A stretch of DNA of 8,245 bases from JAAYDS01 sp039680625 (GTDB lineage: Bacteria > Chloroflexota > Anaerolineae > UBA1429), in NCBI GenBank assembly GCA_039680625.1, contig JBDKSN010000159.1, positions 1-8,245 on the forward strand, in the 5' to 3' direction. The translations under genes and the position numbers were made by a program. The notes beneath the pieces are model-generated. The model did no database searches and was not told the DNA's origin. It saw only the letters and a program-made list of their open reading frames with translations. Positions 1-6,001 of the stretch are shown here, piece by piece. Numbering within the stretch: position 1 is the stretch's first letter; every line of letters starts with the position of its first letter.

Positions 1-20
1 TCACAGGTGAGCTCTTTCAC
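1..20 (-). CDS. Start of next glp-operon gene (partial, six codons)
   Basis: A GTG codon read leftward from position 20 overlaps the TGA stop of the upstream dehydrogenase gene in a four-base GTGA junction. A strong Shine-Dalgarno, AAGGAGG on the minus strand (28-34), lies seven bases before it, inside the end of that gene. The visible peptide is MKELTC and then runs off the window. In many anaerobes a GlpA-type dehydrogenase with a BFD domain is followed by a second NAD(P)/FAD-dependent oxidoreductase whose N-terminus enters a dinucleotide-binding fold. The few residues seen are compatible with that but cannot prove it. The start is well supported by the ribosome binding site and coupling; the identity is inference. 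Confidence 0.5.
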
Positions 21-1480
21 GCGCTCACCTCCTTGGTGTGACGAACCACCAGGTGTGACGCGCCGCCCTTTTGCGTGATCTCGAGCGGCGATAGGCCCAG
101 TTCGCGAGCCATGATCTCGAGGACATAGGGCTGATCAAAGCCTCCCTGGCACCGGCCCGCCCCCACGCGTACACGGCGCTTGAGCGCGTCATACGTGCGC
201 GCCGGCACCGGTGCGTGGCAGGCCGCGACGATCTCGGCCTCGCTCACCATCTCGCAGCGGCAGACAATATGCCCCCAACGTGGGTCTTGCTGAATGAGCG
301 CCTCGCGCGCAGCCATGTCGAGCTCGCTGAAGCGGGGAATGCCATGGCGTATTGGGTCGAACGTGGGCTTGGCCACGAGCCGGAGGCCACTCTCGCGCAA
401 CAGGTCGACCACATAGCGAGCGATAGCCGGCGCTGCCGTGAGGCCCGGCGACTCGATGCCGGCCAGCACGATCAGGCCAGGCGATTCGGTAGGCGCCTCG
501 ATCTCGAAATCGCCCGTGTTGCCACTGGCCCGCAGACCAGCAAACGTGCGGATGACCTGCCGGCTATCGAGGCTCGGCACGAGCTTGAGCGCACCGGCCA
601 TCACCTCGTTGAGCCCGGCCGCTGTCGTTGACAAGTCATGCTTGTCGTCGATGTCGCAGGCGTTCGGCCCTAACATGACGTTGCCGTGGATCGTGCGCGT
701 CACCAAGATGCCCTTGCTCACCGGCGTCGGGCAGGGAAAGAGCACGTTGTGCACCAGGCTAGAGGCCGCTTTGTCGAGCAGGAAATACTCGCCCTTGCGC
801 GGGCGGATGGCAAACCCATCGAGTCCGGCGGCATGCTTGAGCTCATCGGCCCACAGGCCCGCCGCGATGACGATGCGACGCCCGCGATACTCTCCCTGCG
901 TCGTTGTGATGCCACAGATTCGGCCGCCATCCCGCAGAAAGCCCGTCACCATGGTACTCAGCCGCAGCTCGACGCCGTTGACCACGGCATTCTCGGCGGC
1001 CGCATAGCACAGCTGAAAGGGATCCACCAGACCACCGGTGGCAGCAAAGAGGGCGCCGGTCATGTCTGGCGACAGCGTCGGCTCTCGTCGTCGCATCTCG
1101 GCGCTCGAGATAATCTCCAGGCCCGACACGCCGTTCTCGCGCCCGCGATCGAGCAGGTTGTCCAGGGTGAGGCGGTCTTGCTCACTCAACCCCACGACGT
1201 AGCTGCCACAGCGCTCGAAGGCCACATCCAGCTCGCCGCACACCTCATCATACAGGGCGTTGCCCGCCACGTTGAGCCGTGCCTTGAGACTGCCTGGCTT
1301 CGCATCATACCCGGCGTGAACGATGGCCGTGTTGGCTTTGGTGGTGCCCTCGCCCACGTCGGCATATTTGTCGAGCAACAAGACATCGAGTTGATAGCGC
1401 GCCAACTCGCGGGCGCACAGGCTGCCCACTACACCGGCGCCAATGACGATGACGTCGTACACGCGCTCGCTGCTATTCAC
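17..1480 (-). CDS. glpA: FAD-dependent glycerol-3-phosphate dehydrogenase, GlpA type with BFD-like Fe-S domain
   Basis: This flavoprotein probably oxidises sn-glycerol 3-phosphate to dihydroxyacetone phosphate as the catalytic subunit of a GlpA-type respiratory or electron-bifurcation-linked complex. It has 487 residues. The N-terminal DAO/FAD-binding fold begins with GAGVVG at 14-19 and an acidic residue (Asp37) closing the second strand. A C-terminal BFD-like [2Fe-2S] domain lies near 404-455, with Cys407-x-Cys409 and Cys444 in GRCQGGF. The fourth ligand position, usually Cys in this family, is Asp449 here; I confirmed the GAT codon at 134-136. The start is GTG, six bases after the glpK stop; its own ribosome binding site is weak, so translational coupling to glpK is likely. 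The family is clear from fold motifs and the glpK neighbour. The exact physiological electron acceptor is unknown, and a related FAD oxidoreductase with another substrate is a minor alternative. Confidence 0.9.
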   Translation of the reverse strand: MNSSERVYDVIVIGAGVVGSLCARELARYQLDVLLLDKYADVGEGTTKANTAIVHAGYDAKPGSLKARLNVAGNALYDEVCGELDVAFERCGSYVVGLSEQDRLTLDNLLDRGRENGVSGLEIISSAEMRRREPTLSPDMTGALFAATGGLVDPFQLCYAAAENAVVNGVELRLSTMVTGFLRDGGRICGITTTQGEYRGRRIVIAAGLWADELKHAAGLDGFAIRPRKGEYFLLDKAASSLVHNVLFPCPTPVSKGILVTRTIHGNVMLGPNACDIDDKHDLSTTAAGLNEVMAGALKLVPSLDSRQVIRTFAGLRASGNTGDFEIEAPTESPGLIVLAGIESPGLTAAPAIARYVVDLLRESGLRLVAKPTFDPIRHGIPRFSELDMAAREALIQQDPRWGHIVCRCEMVSEAEIVAACHAPVPARTYDALKRRVRVGAGRCQGGFDQPYVLEIMARELGLSPLEITQKGGASHLVVRHTKEVSA

Positions 1481-1486
1481 TATCGC

Positions 1487-2995
1487 CTAACCCTCGACCC
1501 AGTTCTTGGCCCTCGACACGGCCTTTTGCCAGCCAGCATAGCCCTTTGCGCGACGCTCTTCATCCCAGCTCGGGGTGAAAGAGCGATCGACCTGCCAGTT
1601 CGCCCGCAAGTCGTCCAGATTCGACCAGTAGCCCGTGGCCAGGCCGGCCATGTAGGCCGAGCCTAGGGCGGTGGTCTCGCGGACTACCGGGCGGATAACC
1701 TCCTTGGCCAGGATGTCAGCCTGGAGCTGCATCAGCAGGTTGTTCACGGCAGCGCCGCCATCCACTTTGAGCTTGAGCAGTTCGATACCGGCGTCGGCCT
1801 CCATCGCCTCCAGCACCTCGCGCGACTGATAGCAGATGGCCTCCAACGTGGCGCGCACCAGGTGCGCCTTGGTCACATAGCGGGTCAGCCCGACAATGGC
1901 CCCGCGCGCATACATGTCCCAGTGCGGTGCAAACAGTCCTGAGAAGGCGGGCACGAAATAGGCGCCGCCCGTATCGGGCACGGTAGCGGCGATCGTCTCG
2001 GTCTCGGCGGCGCTCGTGATCAGCCCCAGGCTATCGCGCAGCCACTGTACCGCAGCGCCCGTGACCGCCACCGAGCCCTCGAGGGCATAGGCGCATTGGT
2101 TGGGCGCCAAACCATAGGCCACTGTCGTCAACAGGCCATGGCGCGAGGGCACGGGTTGCACGCCAGTGTTCATCAACAAGAACGAGCCGGTGCCGTAGGT
2201 GTTCTTGGCCTCGCCGGGGTCAAAGCATGCTTGCCCGACCAGGGCTCCTTGCTGATCGCCCAACACGCCCCCTAGTGGCACGCTCGTGCCTAACAACTCG
2301 GCTGGCGTCGAGCCAAAGGTGCGCACCTCACAAGAAGGGCGAATCTCGGGCAGCATCTGCCGCGGAATGTCCAGCGCAGCAAGCAGCTCTGGATCCCAAT
2401 CGAGAGTGCGCAGGTTCATCAACATCGTGCGCGAGGCGTTGGTCACGTCTGTGAGGTGTACCCCGCCATGCACACCGCCCGTGAGGTTCCAGACCAGCCA
2501 GCTATCCACCGTGCCAAAGAGCGCATCGCCCCGCTCAGCGGCGCTGCGCAGGCCCGGCACGTTATCGAGCAGCCACTTGAGCTTGGGTCCCGCGAAGTAG
2601 GTGGCGATGAGCAGGCCGGTGCGTTCCTGAAAGAGGCCGGCCAGGCCATCGGCCTGCAACTGCTCGCAGATGGCCTGCGTGCGCATGCACTGCCAGACGA
2701 TGGCATTGTAATAGGGCCGCCCGGTATGGCGGTTCCACACCAGCGTAGTTTCGCGCTGATTGGTGATGCCCAACGCCTGTACCGAGCTGGCTTCGACGCC
2801 CGCCTGGGCGAGCGCGCCCTGCAACACCTCGATGACGGCGTGCCAGATCTCGAGCGGGTCGTGCTCGACCCAACCCGGTTGCGGAAAGATCTGCTGGTGC
2901 TCTTTGTAAGCCATGGCCGTCGCACGACCCTCGCGGTCAAAGAGGATGCAGCGGGTACCCGTGGTGCCCTGGTCAATGGCTGCAATGTACTTCAC
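1487..2995 (-). CDS. glpK: Glycerol kinase
   Basis: This enzyme phosphorylates glycerol with ATP to sn-glycerol 3-phosphate in the cytoplasm, the first step of glycerol catabolism. It has 502 residues, the usual length for the FGGY sugar kinase family. The actin-like ATPase fold opens with DQGTTGTR at 8-15. Glycerol-contact residues are visible as Arg81-Glu82 in NQRETT, Tyr133 and Asp247 in GDQQGAL, the likely catalytic base. A second FGGY signature region lies at about 411-429 (VDGGAAVNNL). The start is GTG, with AAAGGAG seven bases upstream. The regulatory loop before Asp247 (about 222-243) has no histidine, so the PTS phosphorylation known from Gram-positive enzymes is unlikely. It also lacks a recognisable fructose-bisphosphate loop of the E. 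coli type. Both points are inference from alignment by eye. The gene leads the operon with the dehydrogenase. Confidence 0.97.
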   Translation of the reverse strand: MKYIAAIDQGTTGTRCILFDREGRATAMAYKEHQQIFPQPGWVEHDPLEIWHAVIEVLQGALAQAGVEASSVQALGITNQRETTLVWNRHTGRPYYNAIVWQCMRTQAICEQLQADGLAGLFQERTGLLIATYFAGPKLKWLLDNVPGLRSAAERGDALFGTVDSWLVWNLTGGVHGGVHLTDVTNASRTMLMNLRTLDWDPELLAALDIPRQMLPEIRPSCEVRTFGSTPAELLGTSVPLGGVLGDQQGALVGQACFDPGEAKNTYGTGSFLLMNTGVQPVPSRHGLLTTVAYGLAPNQCAYALEGSVAVTGAAVQWLRDSLGLITSAAETETIAATVPDTGGAYFVPAFSGLFAPHWDMYARGAIVGLTRYVTKAHLVRATLEAICYQSREVLEAMEADAGIELLKLKVDGGAAVNNLLMQLQADILAKEVIRPVVRETTALGSAYMAGLATGYWSNLDDLRANWQVDRSFTPSWDEERRAKGYAGWQKAVSRAKNWVEG

Positions 2996-3095
2996 GTGCT
3001 CGCTCCTTTGCGCGACGGCGCTTTTCTGGGCGGGTCTGGCGCACTCCCTTGATGGCGACGATGCGCATCTATTCCCCTTGTCATGCTCAGCGGCG

Positions 3096-3123
3096 CCTAT
3101 AGCCCTGTGCTAGATTCCGGCAA
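3096..3123 (-). promoter_or_regulatory. Candidate glpK promoter
   Basis: On the minus strand, TTGCCG (3118-3123) and TATAGG (3096-3101) are separated by 16 bases, each matching four of six consensus positions. The -35 element sits inside one arm of a perfect inverted repeat. This gives a 5' untranslated region of about 90 bases before the GTG of glycerol kinase. The match is modest and unverified. Confidence 0.35.
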
Positions 3124-3167
3124 CCGGAAAAGGTTCGCCGCATTATCGCCCGATGTACCGGTTGCCG
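3118..3167. repeat. 10-bp perfect inverted repeat upstream of glpK
   Basis: CGGCAACCGG (3118-3127) and CCGGTTGCCG (3158-3167) are exact reverse complements separated by 30 bases. One arm overlaps the candidate -35 element of glpK. The spacing of about 40 bp centre to centre (nearly four helical turns) would suit a regulator bound on one DNA face, such as a glycerol-operon repressor. No U-run follows on either strand, so a terminator is unlikely. The function is inferred. Confidence 0.6.
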
Positions 3168-3219
3168 TCAAAGCGCCCATTTTCCCGGAAACCTCTATCT
3201 ACCGGAACCCTTTCGCCGC
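3124..3219. repeat. 18-bp direct repeat with CCGGAA motifs
   Basis: The segments at 3124-3141 and 3202-3219 share the pattern CCGGAA-N4-TTCGCCGC, identical at 14 of 18 positions and differing only in the four central bases. Each contains the small palindrome GAA-N4-TTC. Extra copies of CCGGAA lie at 3185-3190 and, inverted, at 3115-3120. Conserved flanks with a variable centre are typical of binding sites for a dimeric regulator. No protein can be assigned. Confidence 0.45.
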
Positions 3220-3265
3220 GCGAGGCGTTGTCATTATTGACGAACTCGATCTAGAGGGTGGCGCG

Positions 3266-3352
3266 ATGAGCACAGGGCTGACGATTGGGCTGCTCCTTCT
3301 GGCCTTGTTGGTGCTGAGTGTGGGCGGGCGAGCCGATACGCGCGGTCAATGA
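3266..3352 (+). CDS. Possible 28-residue single-pass membrane peptide
   Basis: This short frame runs from ATG to TGA and encodes 28 residues. There is a polar N-terminus (MSTGLT), a hydrophobic run at about 5-20 rich in Leu, Val and Ile, and a charged tail with Arg22, Asp24 and Arg26. That pattern fits one membrane-spanning helix. AGAGGG lies seven bases upstream as a moderate ribosome binding site. The same frame is open back to an ATG at 3083, but no ribosome binding site precedes that start, and the long extension has no recognisable domain. No promoter was convincing: TTGTCA at 3228-3233 lacks a good partner. I do not recognise a family. It lies divergent from glpK and convergent with the rubrerythrin gene. 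It could also be chance. Confidence 0.35.
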   Translation: MSTGLTIGLLLLALLVLSVGGRADTRGQ

Positions 3353-3387
3353 TCGAGCGATCCTCGGGGCGCCTCACCTCCGCCAGG

Positions 3388-3423
3388 CATAAACAGACCG
3401 GCAGCACGGATGCACTGCCGGCC
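3388..3423 (-). terminator. Terminator of the rubrerythrin transcript
   Basis: Read on the minus strand, GGCCGGCAG (3415-3423) pairs with CTGCCGGTC (3396-3404), and the stem can extend inward through G-U pairs to a short loop. It is followed by a modest T-rich stretch, TGTTTATG (3388-3395). One outer pair is G-U only on the minus-strand RNA, which favours that direction. It lies about 20 bases past the rubrerythrin stop. The U-run is short, so termination may be partial. Confidence 0.55.
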
Positions 3424-3442
3424 TATTGGCTTGATGGATGGA

Positions 3443-3988
3443 CTAGAAGGCCTTGAAAGCCTCCTTCTTGGCCCCGCACACGGGGCAGACGTCGGGCGCA
3501 TCACCCACGACCGTATGCCCGCAGCGTGAGCAGATGTTCACCACCGTTATGTCCGGGTCTTTGCCGGCCTCTACCGACGTCTTGGCCTCGCTATAGAGCG
3601 CCGCATGAGTCTTTTCAGCAGCAAGTGCCCACTCAAAGCTGCGCACCGCGTTCGCCTCGTCTTGCATCTTGGCCACGGCAATGTACGCCGGGTACATCTC
3701 CGCCACTTCGAATTCCTCGCCGCCGATGGCGCCCGCTAGGTTCTGCGCCGTCGGCCCATAGCCGAACACTGCACCAGCGACGGTCTGCGCGTCGCCCACC
3801 TGGTTACGCAGCACCATAAAGTGGTTGGTGGCGTGGACCTGCTCGGCAAAGGCGATCGCGCGGAAGAGCCGCGCCACCGAGGGGAAACCGTCTCTCTCCG
3901 CCTTATCGGCCCAGACAAGATAGCGCATGTGTGCCTGGCTCTCGCCCGCAAAGGCGCTCTTGAGGTTGGTCTCGGTCATCGGATGCAT
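3443..3988 (-). CDS. rbr: Rubrerythrin (peroxide reductase)
   Basis: Rubrerythrin reduces hydrogen peroxide to water in the cytoplasm of anaerobes, taking electrons through a rubredoxin centre to a diiron site. The protein has 181 residues. The ferritin-like helical bundle supplies Glu16, Glu49 with His52, Glu94, Glu97, and Glu125 with His128 as the expected diiron ligands. The C-terminal rubredoxin-like domain has Cys153-x2-Cys156 and Cys168-x2-Cys171 binding one iron. All expected ligands are present. The first ATG has AAAGGA nine bases upstream; a second ATG three codons later is poorly spaced, so the first is chosen. It lies 30 bases downstream of the superoxide reductase gene and is probably cotranscribed with it, since superoxide reductase produces the peroxide that rubrerythrin consumes. 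A terminator-like stem follows. Confidence 0.97.
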   Translation of the reverse strand: MHPMTETNLKSAFAGESQAHMRYLVWADKAERDGFPSVARLFRAIAFAEQVHATNHFMVLRNQVGDAQTVAGAVFGYGPTAQNLAGAIGGEEFEVAEMYPAYIAVAKMQDEANAVRSFEWALAAEKTHAALYSEAKTSVEAGKDPDITVVNICSRCGHTVVGDAPDVCPVCGAKKEAFKAF

Positions 3989-4018
3989 CAGAATGTGTCC
4001 TTTCTGCTCGAGATAGGG

Positions 4019-4411
4019 TCAGCTAACCTTGATCTCTTTGCTCGCTTCCCACAAGCCATGGATGTTGCAGAACGCCACGGCATAGAGCGTGCCCGACTCG
4101 GTCGTCTTCATCCGCGTGGTCACGCCGTGGAAGGTGTACACCGGACCCTGGTTGGGGCCGGCCACAGACTCGCCGTGAGCCGAGAACTCAAAGTGCCCCA
4201 CCTGATACGGGTTCTTTCCGCTCTCGGGCTTGAAAAAGACCGTGATGTAGCTGATGTGATGTTCGGTTGTGTTGGGGTGAGCCACTTCTTTGCCCACACT
4301 GACGGTCACATCAAAGAACTCGCCAGCCTTGACCACGTCAGCACATTCGATGATAGGGACGTGCTTTTCCTGTTTCCAGTCCGCCGATTGTAGCAACTGT
4401 CCGAGAGACAT
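4019..4411 (-). CDS. sor: Class II superoxide reductase (neelaredoxin type)
   Basis: This enzyme reduces superoxide to hydrogen peroxide without producing oxygen, a hallmark of anaerobes. It has 130 residues and lacks the N-terminal desulforedoxin domain, so it is the short, single-iron form. The square-pyramidal Fe(His)4Cys centre is complete: Glu15-Lys16-His17 (EKHVP motif), His45 in HPN, His51, and Cys115 with His118 in CNIHGLW. Lys16 is the residue thought to steer superoxide. The start is ATG, with AGGAGG eight bases before it. The 98 bases upstream, between it and the DJ-1 family gene, contain a small stem (GCGCAG at 4458-4463 with CTGCGC at 4471-4476) but no U-run and no clear promoter, so cotranscription from the DJ-1 promoter is likely. 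Electrons probably come from rubredoxin or from the rubrerythrin neighbour. Confidence 0.96.
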   Translation of the reverse strand: MSLGQLLQSADWKQEKHVPIIECADVVKAGEFFDVTVSVGKEVAHPNTTEHHISYITVFFKPESGKNPYQVGHFEFSAHGESVAGPNQGPVYTFHGVTTRMKTTESGTLYAVAFCNIHGLWEASKEIKVS

Positions 4412-4509
4412 GTTTGTGTCCTCCTACCTTCTAGATGCCCTCAGCTACGATCTACATGCGCAGAACCGCCCTGCGCCATCACCCACAATCGATCCACCCG
4501 GGCACGCGT

Positions 4510-5025
4510 CTAGCCAAGCTGTTTGAGGATCGCAGGCATAAAGGCCGGCAGATCGGCTGGCGTGCGCGAAGTGACTAGGTTGCCATCGACCACGACAGCC
4601 TCGTCAACGTAGATGGCCCCCGCGTTGCGCAGATCGTCTTGGATAGCGCTGACACAGGTGGCGCGCTTGCCCGCAACGACTTGAGCCGAGATCGCGACCC
4701 ACGCGGCGTGACAGATGGTGGCCACCACTCCCCCTTTGGCGTTGATGCCCCGTACCAGGGCGAGCACCGCGGGATTCCGGCGAAGCCGATCGGGGGCATA
4801 GCCGCCGGGGATGACGATGCCATCGAACTCGTCGGCCGAGACCTCGTCAGCGGCCGCATCGGCCGTGGCAGGATAGCCATGTTTGCTGACGTAAGTGGCC
4901 CTCTGGGGGCCAACCAACGTTACGATGACTCCGGCTTCTTGTAGACGATAGTATGGATACCAGAGCTCGGGATCCTCGTAGGTGTCTTCGACAAGGATCG
5001 CGACGCGTTTGCCGTGAGACGCCAT
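4510..5025 (-). CDS. DJ-1/PfpI family protein
   Basis: Members of this flavodoxin-like family act as stress-response glyoxalases, proposed deglycases or peptidases; the exact substrate cannot be read from sequence. The protein has 171 residues from the preferred start. The nucleophile-elbow cysteine is Cys105, followed by His106 in the ICHAAW motif. The acidic partner region lies at 13-20 (EDTYEDPE), and GIVIPGGYAPD (69-79) and SRTPADLP (153-160) are typical of the PfpI/YhbO branch. An ATG ten codons earlier is in frame, but AGGAGG (5031-5036 on the minus strand) sits five bases before the inner ATG, which I take as the start. A strong promoter lies just upstream. It heads a cluster with superoxide reductase and rubrerythrin, supporting a redox or carbonyl stress role. 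Confidence 0.9.
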   Translation of the reverse strand: MASHGKRVAILVEDTYEDPELWYPYYRLQEAGVIVTLVGPQRATYVSKHGYPATADAAADEVSADEFDGIVIPGGYAPDRLRRNPAVLALVRGINAKGGVVATICHAAWVAISAQVVAGKRATCVSAIQDDLRNAGAIYVDEAVVVDGNLVTSRTPADLPAFMPAILKQLG

Positions 5026-5056
5026 GTCATCCTCCTTTCCGATAATCGTCATCAAC

Positions 5057-5098
5057 TAGAATCGCTTCTATTATACTGATGGCGTTACGGACCCTCAA
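5057..5098 (-). promoter_or_regulatory. Promoter and possible operator of the DJ-1/SOR/rubrerythrin cluster
   Basis: On the minus strand, TTGAGG (5093-5098) is followed by a 17-base spacer and a perfect TATAAT (5070-5075). The small palindrome TAGAA-TCGC-TTCTA (5057-5070) covers the expected transcription start, so a repressor could act there. A stem without U-run, GCTCT/AGAGC (5101-5114), lies just upstream and may mark the end of the preceding operon. Confidence 0.65.
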
Positions 5099-5131
5099 GC
5101 GCTCTGACCAGAGCTACCATGGGAACGGCTT

Positions 5132-5353
5132 TCAACAAGTGTGGTAGTCGATCAGGAATGAGCGCAGTCGCTCTTGGCGCGTGGGCCGGTGCCGAACGTC
5201 GGCGCTCCCACATCGAGCGCAGACAACGCCACCCCAACGGTCGACCGGCATGTGCGCGGCAGAAAACTCGGCGCCACACCGGCCACAGACCATCGGCCCA
5301 TCGCCGATCAGGCCCCGGGCCTTGGCCTTGGCGAACAGCCGCCCCTTACCCAT
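5132..5353 (-). CDS. Small double-CxxC zinc-ribbon-like protein of the Fe-S operon
   Basis: This 73-residue protein has Cys23-x2-Cys26 and Cys45-x2-Cys48, each in a knuckle of the form CGRCG or CARCG, giving a zinc-ribbon or rubredoxin-like metal site. The flanks are basic: Lys3, Arg5, Lys9, Lys11 and Arg13 before it, and a stretch rich in Arg after it at 54-64. A lone Cys73 is the last residue. The ATG lies only two bases after the stop of the IscU-like gene, with GGGGTG as a weak ribosome binding site, so translation is probably coupled. I do not recognise the family. Basic flanks and a zinc ribbon fit nucleic-acid or ribosome binding; the position in an iron-sulfur operon equally allows an iron or cluster carrier role. 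Confidence 0.8.
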   Translation of the reverse strand: MGKGRLFAKAKARGLIGDGPMVCGRCGAEFSAAHMPVDRWGGVVCARCGSADVRHRPTRQERLRSFLIDYHTC

Positions 5354-5355
5354 GC

Positions 5356-5997
5356 TCAGTCACCCCGAAAGGTCACGTTCACTTGGCGGATATCCCACAG
5401 CGGCTCGATCTTTTCGATGATCTCGTCGCGAATGGCATTGGCGAACTGGTGATCGCTTGGCAGGTCGAGATCGATCTGCACCACGCCGTCTTCGAGCTTG
5501 ACGTCGGCCACGACCTTGGTGCGGATGATGTCCAAGCCCACGGCCGGGTTGACCACGTGCTTGAGCCGACGATGGACCTCCTCCAGCGTGGTAGGCACCT
5601 GCTCTTTGACCAGGCCGTGACGCTCCTCATAGTTTTGAATGGCCGACTTCAAGGCATCGACCGCCAGCACTGAGCAGTGCACTTTGATGGGCGGCAGCCC
5701 GCCCAGCGCGTCTGACGCCTGTTGCCACGAGATCTCGCGGGCTTCATCGAGCGTCTTGCCCTTGGCCAGATCGGTGATGATCGAGCCCGTGGCGATATTC
5801 GAGGCGCAGCCGTAAGACTCGAACTTGATATCGGTGATGCGCTGCTCAGCCTCATCGACCTTCAGATACACGGCCACCATATCGCCGCAGGCCGGGCTGC
5901 CCTCGATGGCCTTGGCATCGGCGTCTTCGATGCGCCCAACGTTGTGCGGATCCTTGAAATGCTTCATGACGAGTTCGCTATAGGGCAATGTCGACAT
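5356..5997 (-). CDS. IscU-type Fe-S scaffold fused to a DUF59/MIP18-like domain
   Basis: Residues 1-125 form an IscU/NifU N-terminal scaffold, on which [2Fe-2S] clusters are assembled. All three ligand cysteines are present: Cys37 in ACGD (with Asp39), Cys64 in YGCAS, and Cys108 in LPPIKVHCS. The remainder, about 137-210, aligns by eye with the DUF59/MIP18 fold found in SufT, Mrp N-termini and CIA2. However, the usual DPE is NPA (150-152), and the loop that usually holds the reactive cysteine reads PSDHQ (180-184), so this domain has no cysteine. A normal IscU is about 125-150 residues; this protein has 213. The ATG has AAGGAG seven bases upstream, lying inside the end of the desulfurase-like gene, four bases away. 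Scaffold identity is secure; the fused-domain call is moderately sure. Confidence 0.92.
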   Translation of the reverse strand: MSTLPYSELVMKHFKDPHNVGRIEDADAKAIEGSPACGDMVAVYLKVDEAEQRITDIKFESYGCASNIATGSIITDLAKGKTLDEAREISWQQASDALGGLPPIKVHCSVLAVDALKSAIQNYEERHGLVKEQVPTTLEEVHRRLKHVVNPAVGLDIIRTKVVADVKLEDGVVQIDLDLPSDHQFANAIRDEIIEKIEPLWDIRQVNVTFRGD

Positions 5998-6001
5998 GGT
6001 C

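Noticed and set aside
686..1666. Plus-strand open frame of about 326 codons opposite the glp genes
   Set aside because: It spans the junction of two well-supported minus-strand genes and shows no protein family features; a codon-bias shadow.
3118..3219. CRISPR array or mobile element suggested by the repeats
   Set aside because: There are only two copies of the longer repeat, no regular spacers, no terminal inverted repeats around a transposase and no target-site duplication.
3083..3265. 89-residue version of the small plus-strand ORF
   Set aside because: There is no ribosome binding site at the upstream ATG, and the extra residues cover the repeat cluster and show no coding character.
3351..3362. 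Palindrome GATCG-AG-CGATC
   Set aside because: It is short, isolated, overlaps a stop codon and has no associated promoter; expected by chance in a window of this size.
5026..5055. ATG ten codons upstream in the DJ-1 family gene
   Set aside because: The AGGAGG lies downstream of this ATG and is well placed for the inner ATG, which also gives the usual N-terminus for the family.
5101..5114. Stem GCTCT/AGAGC as terminator of the Fe-S operon
   Set aside because: The stem is five pairs with no following U-run, too weak to call as an intrinsic terminator.
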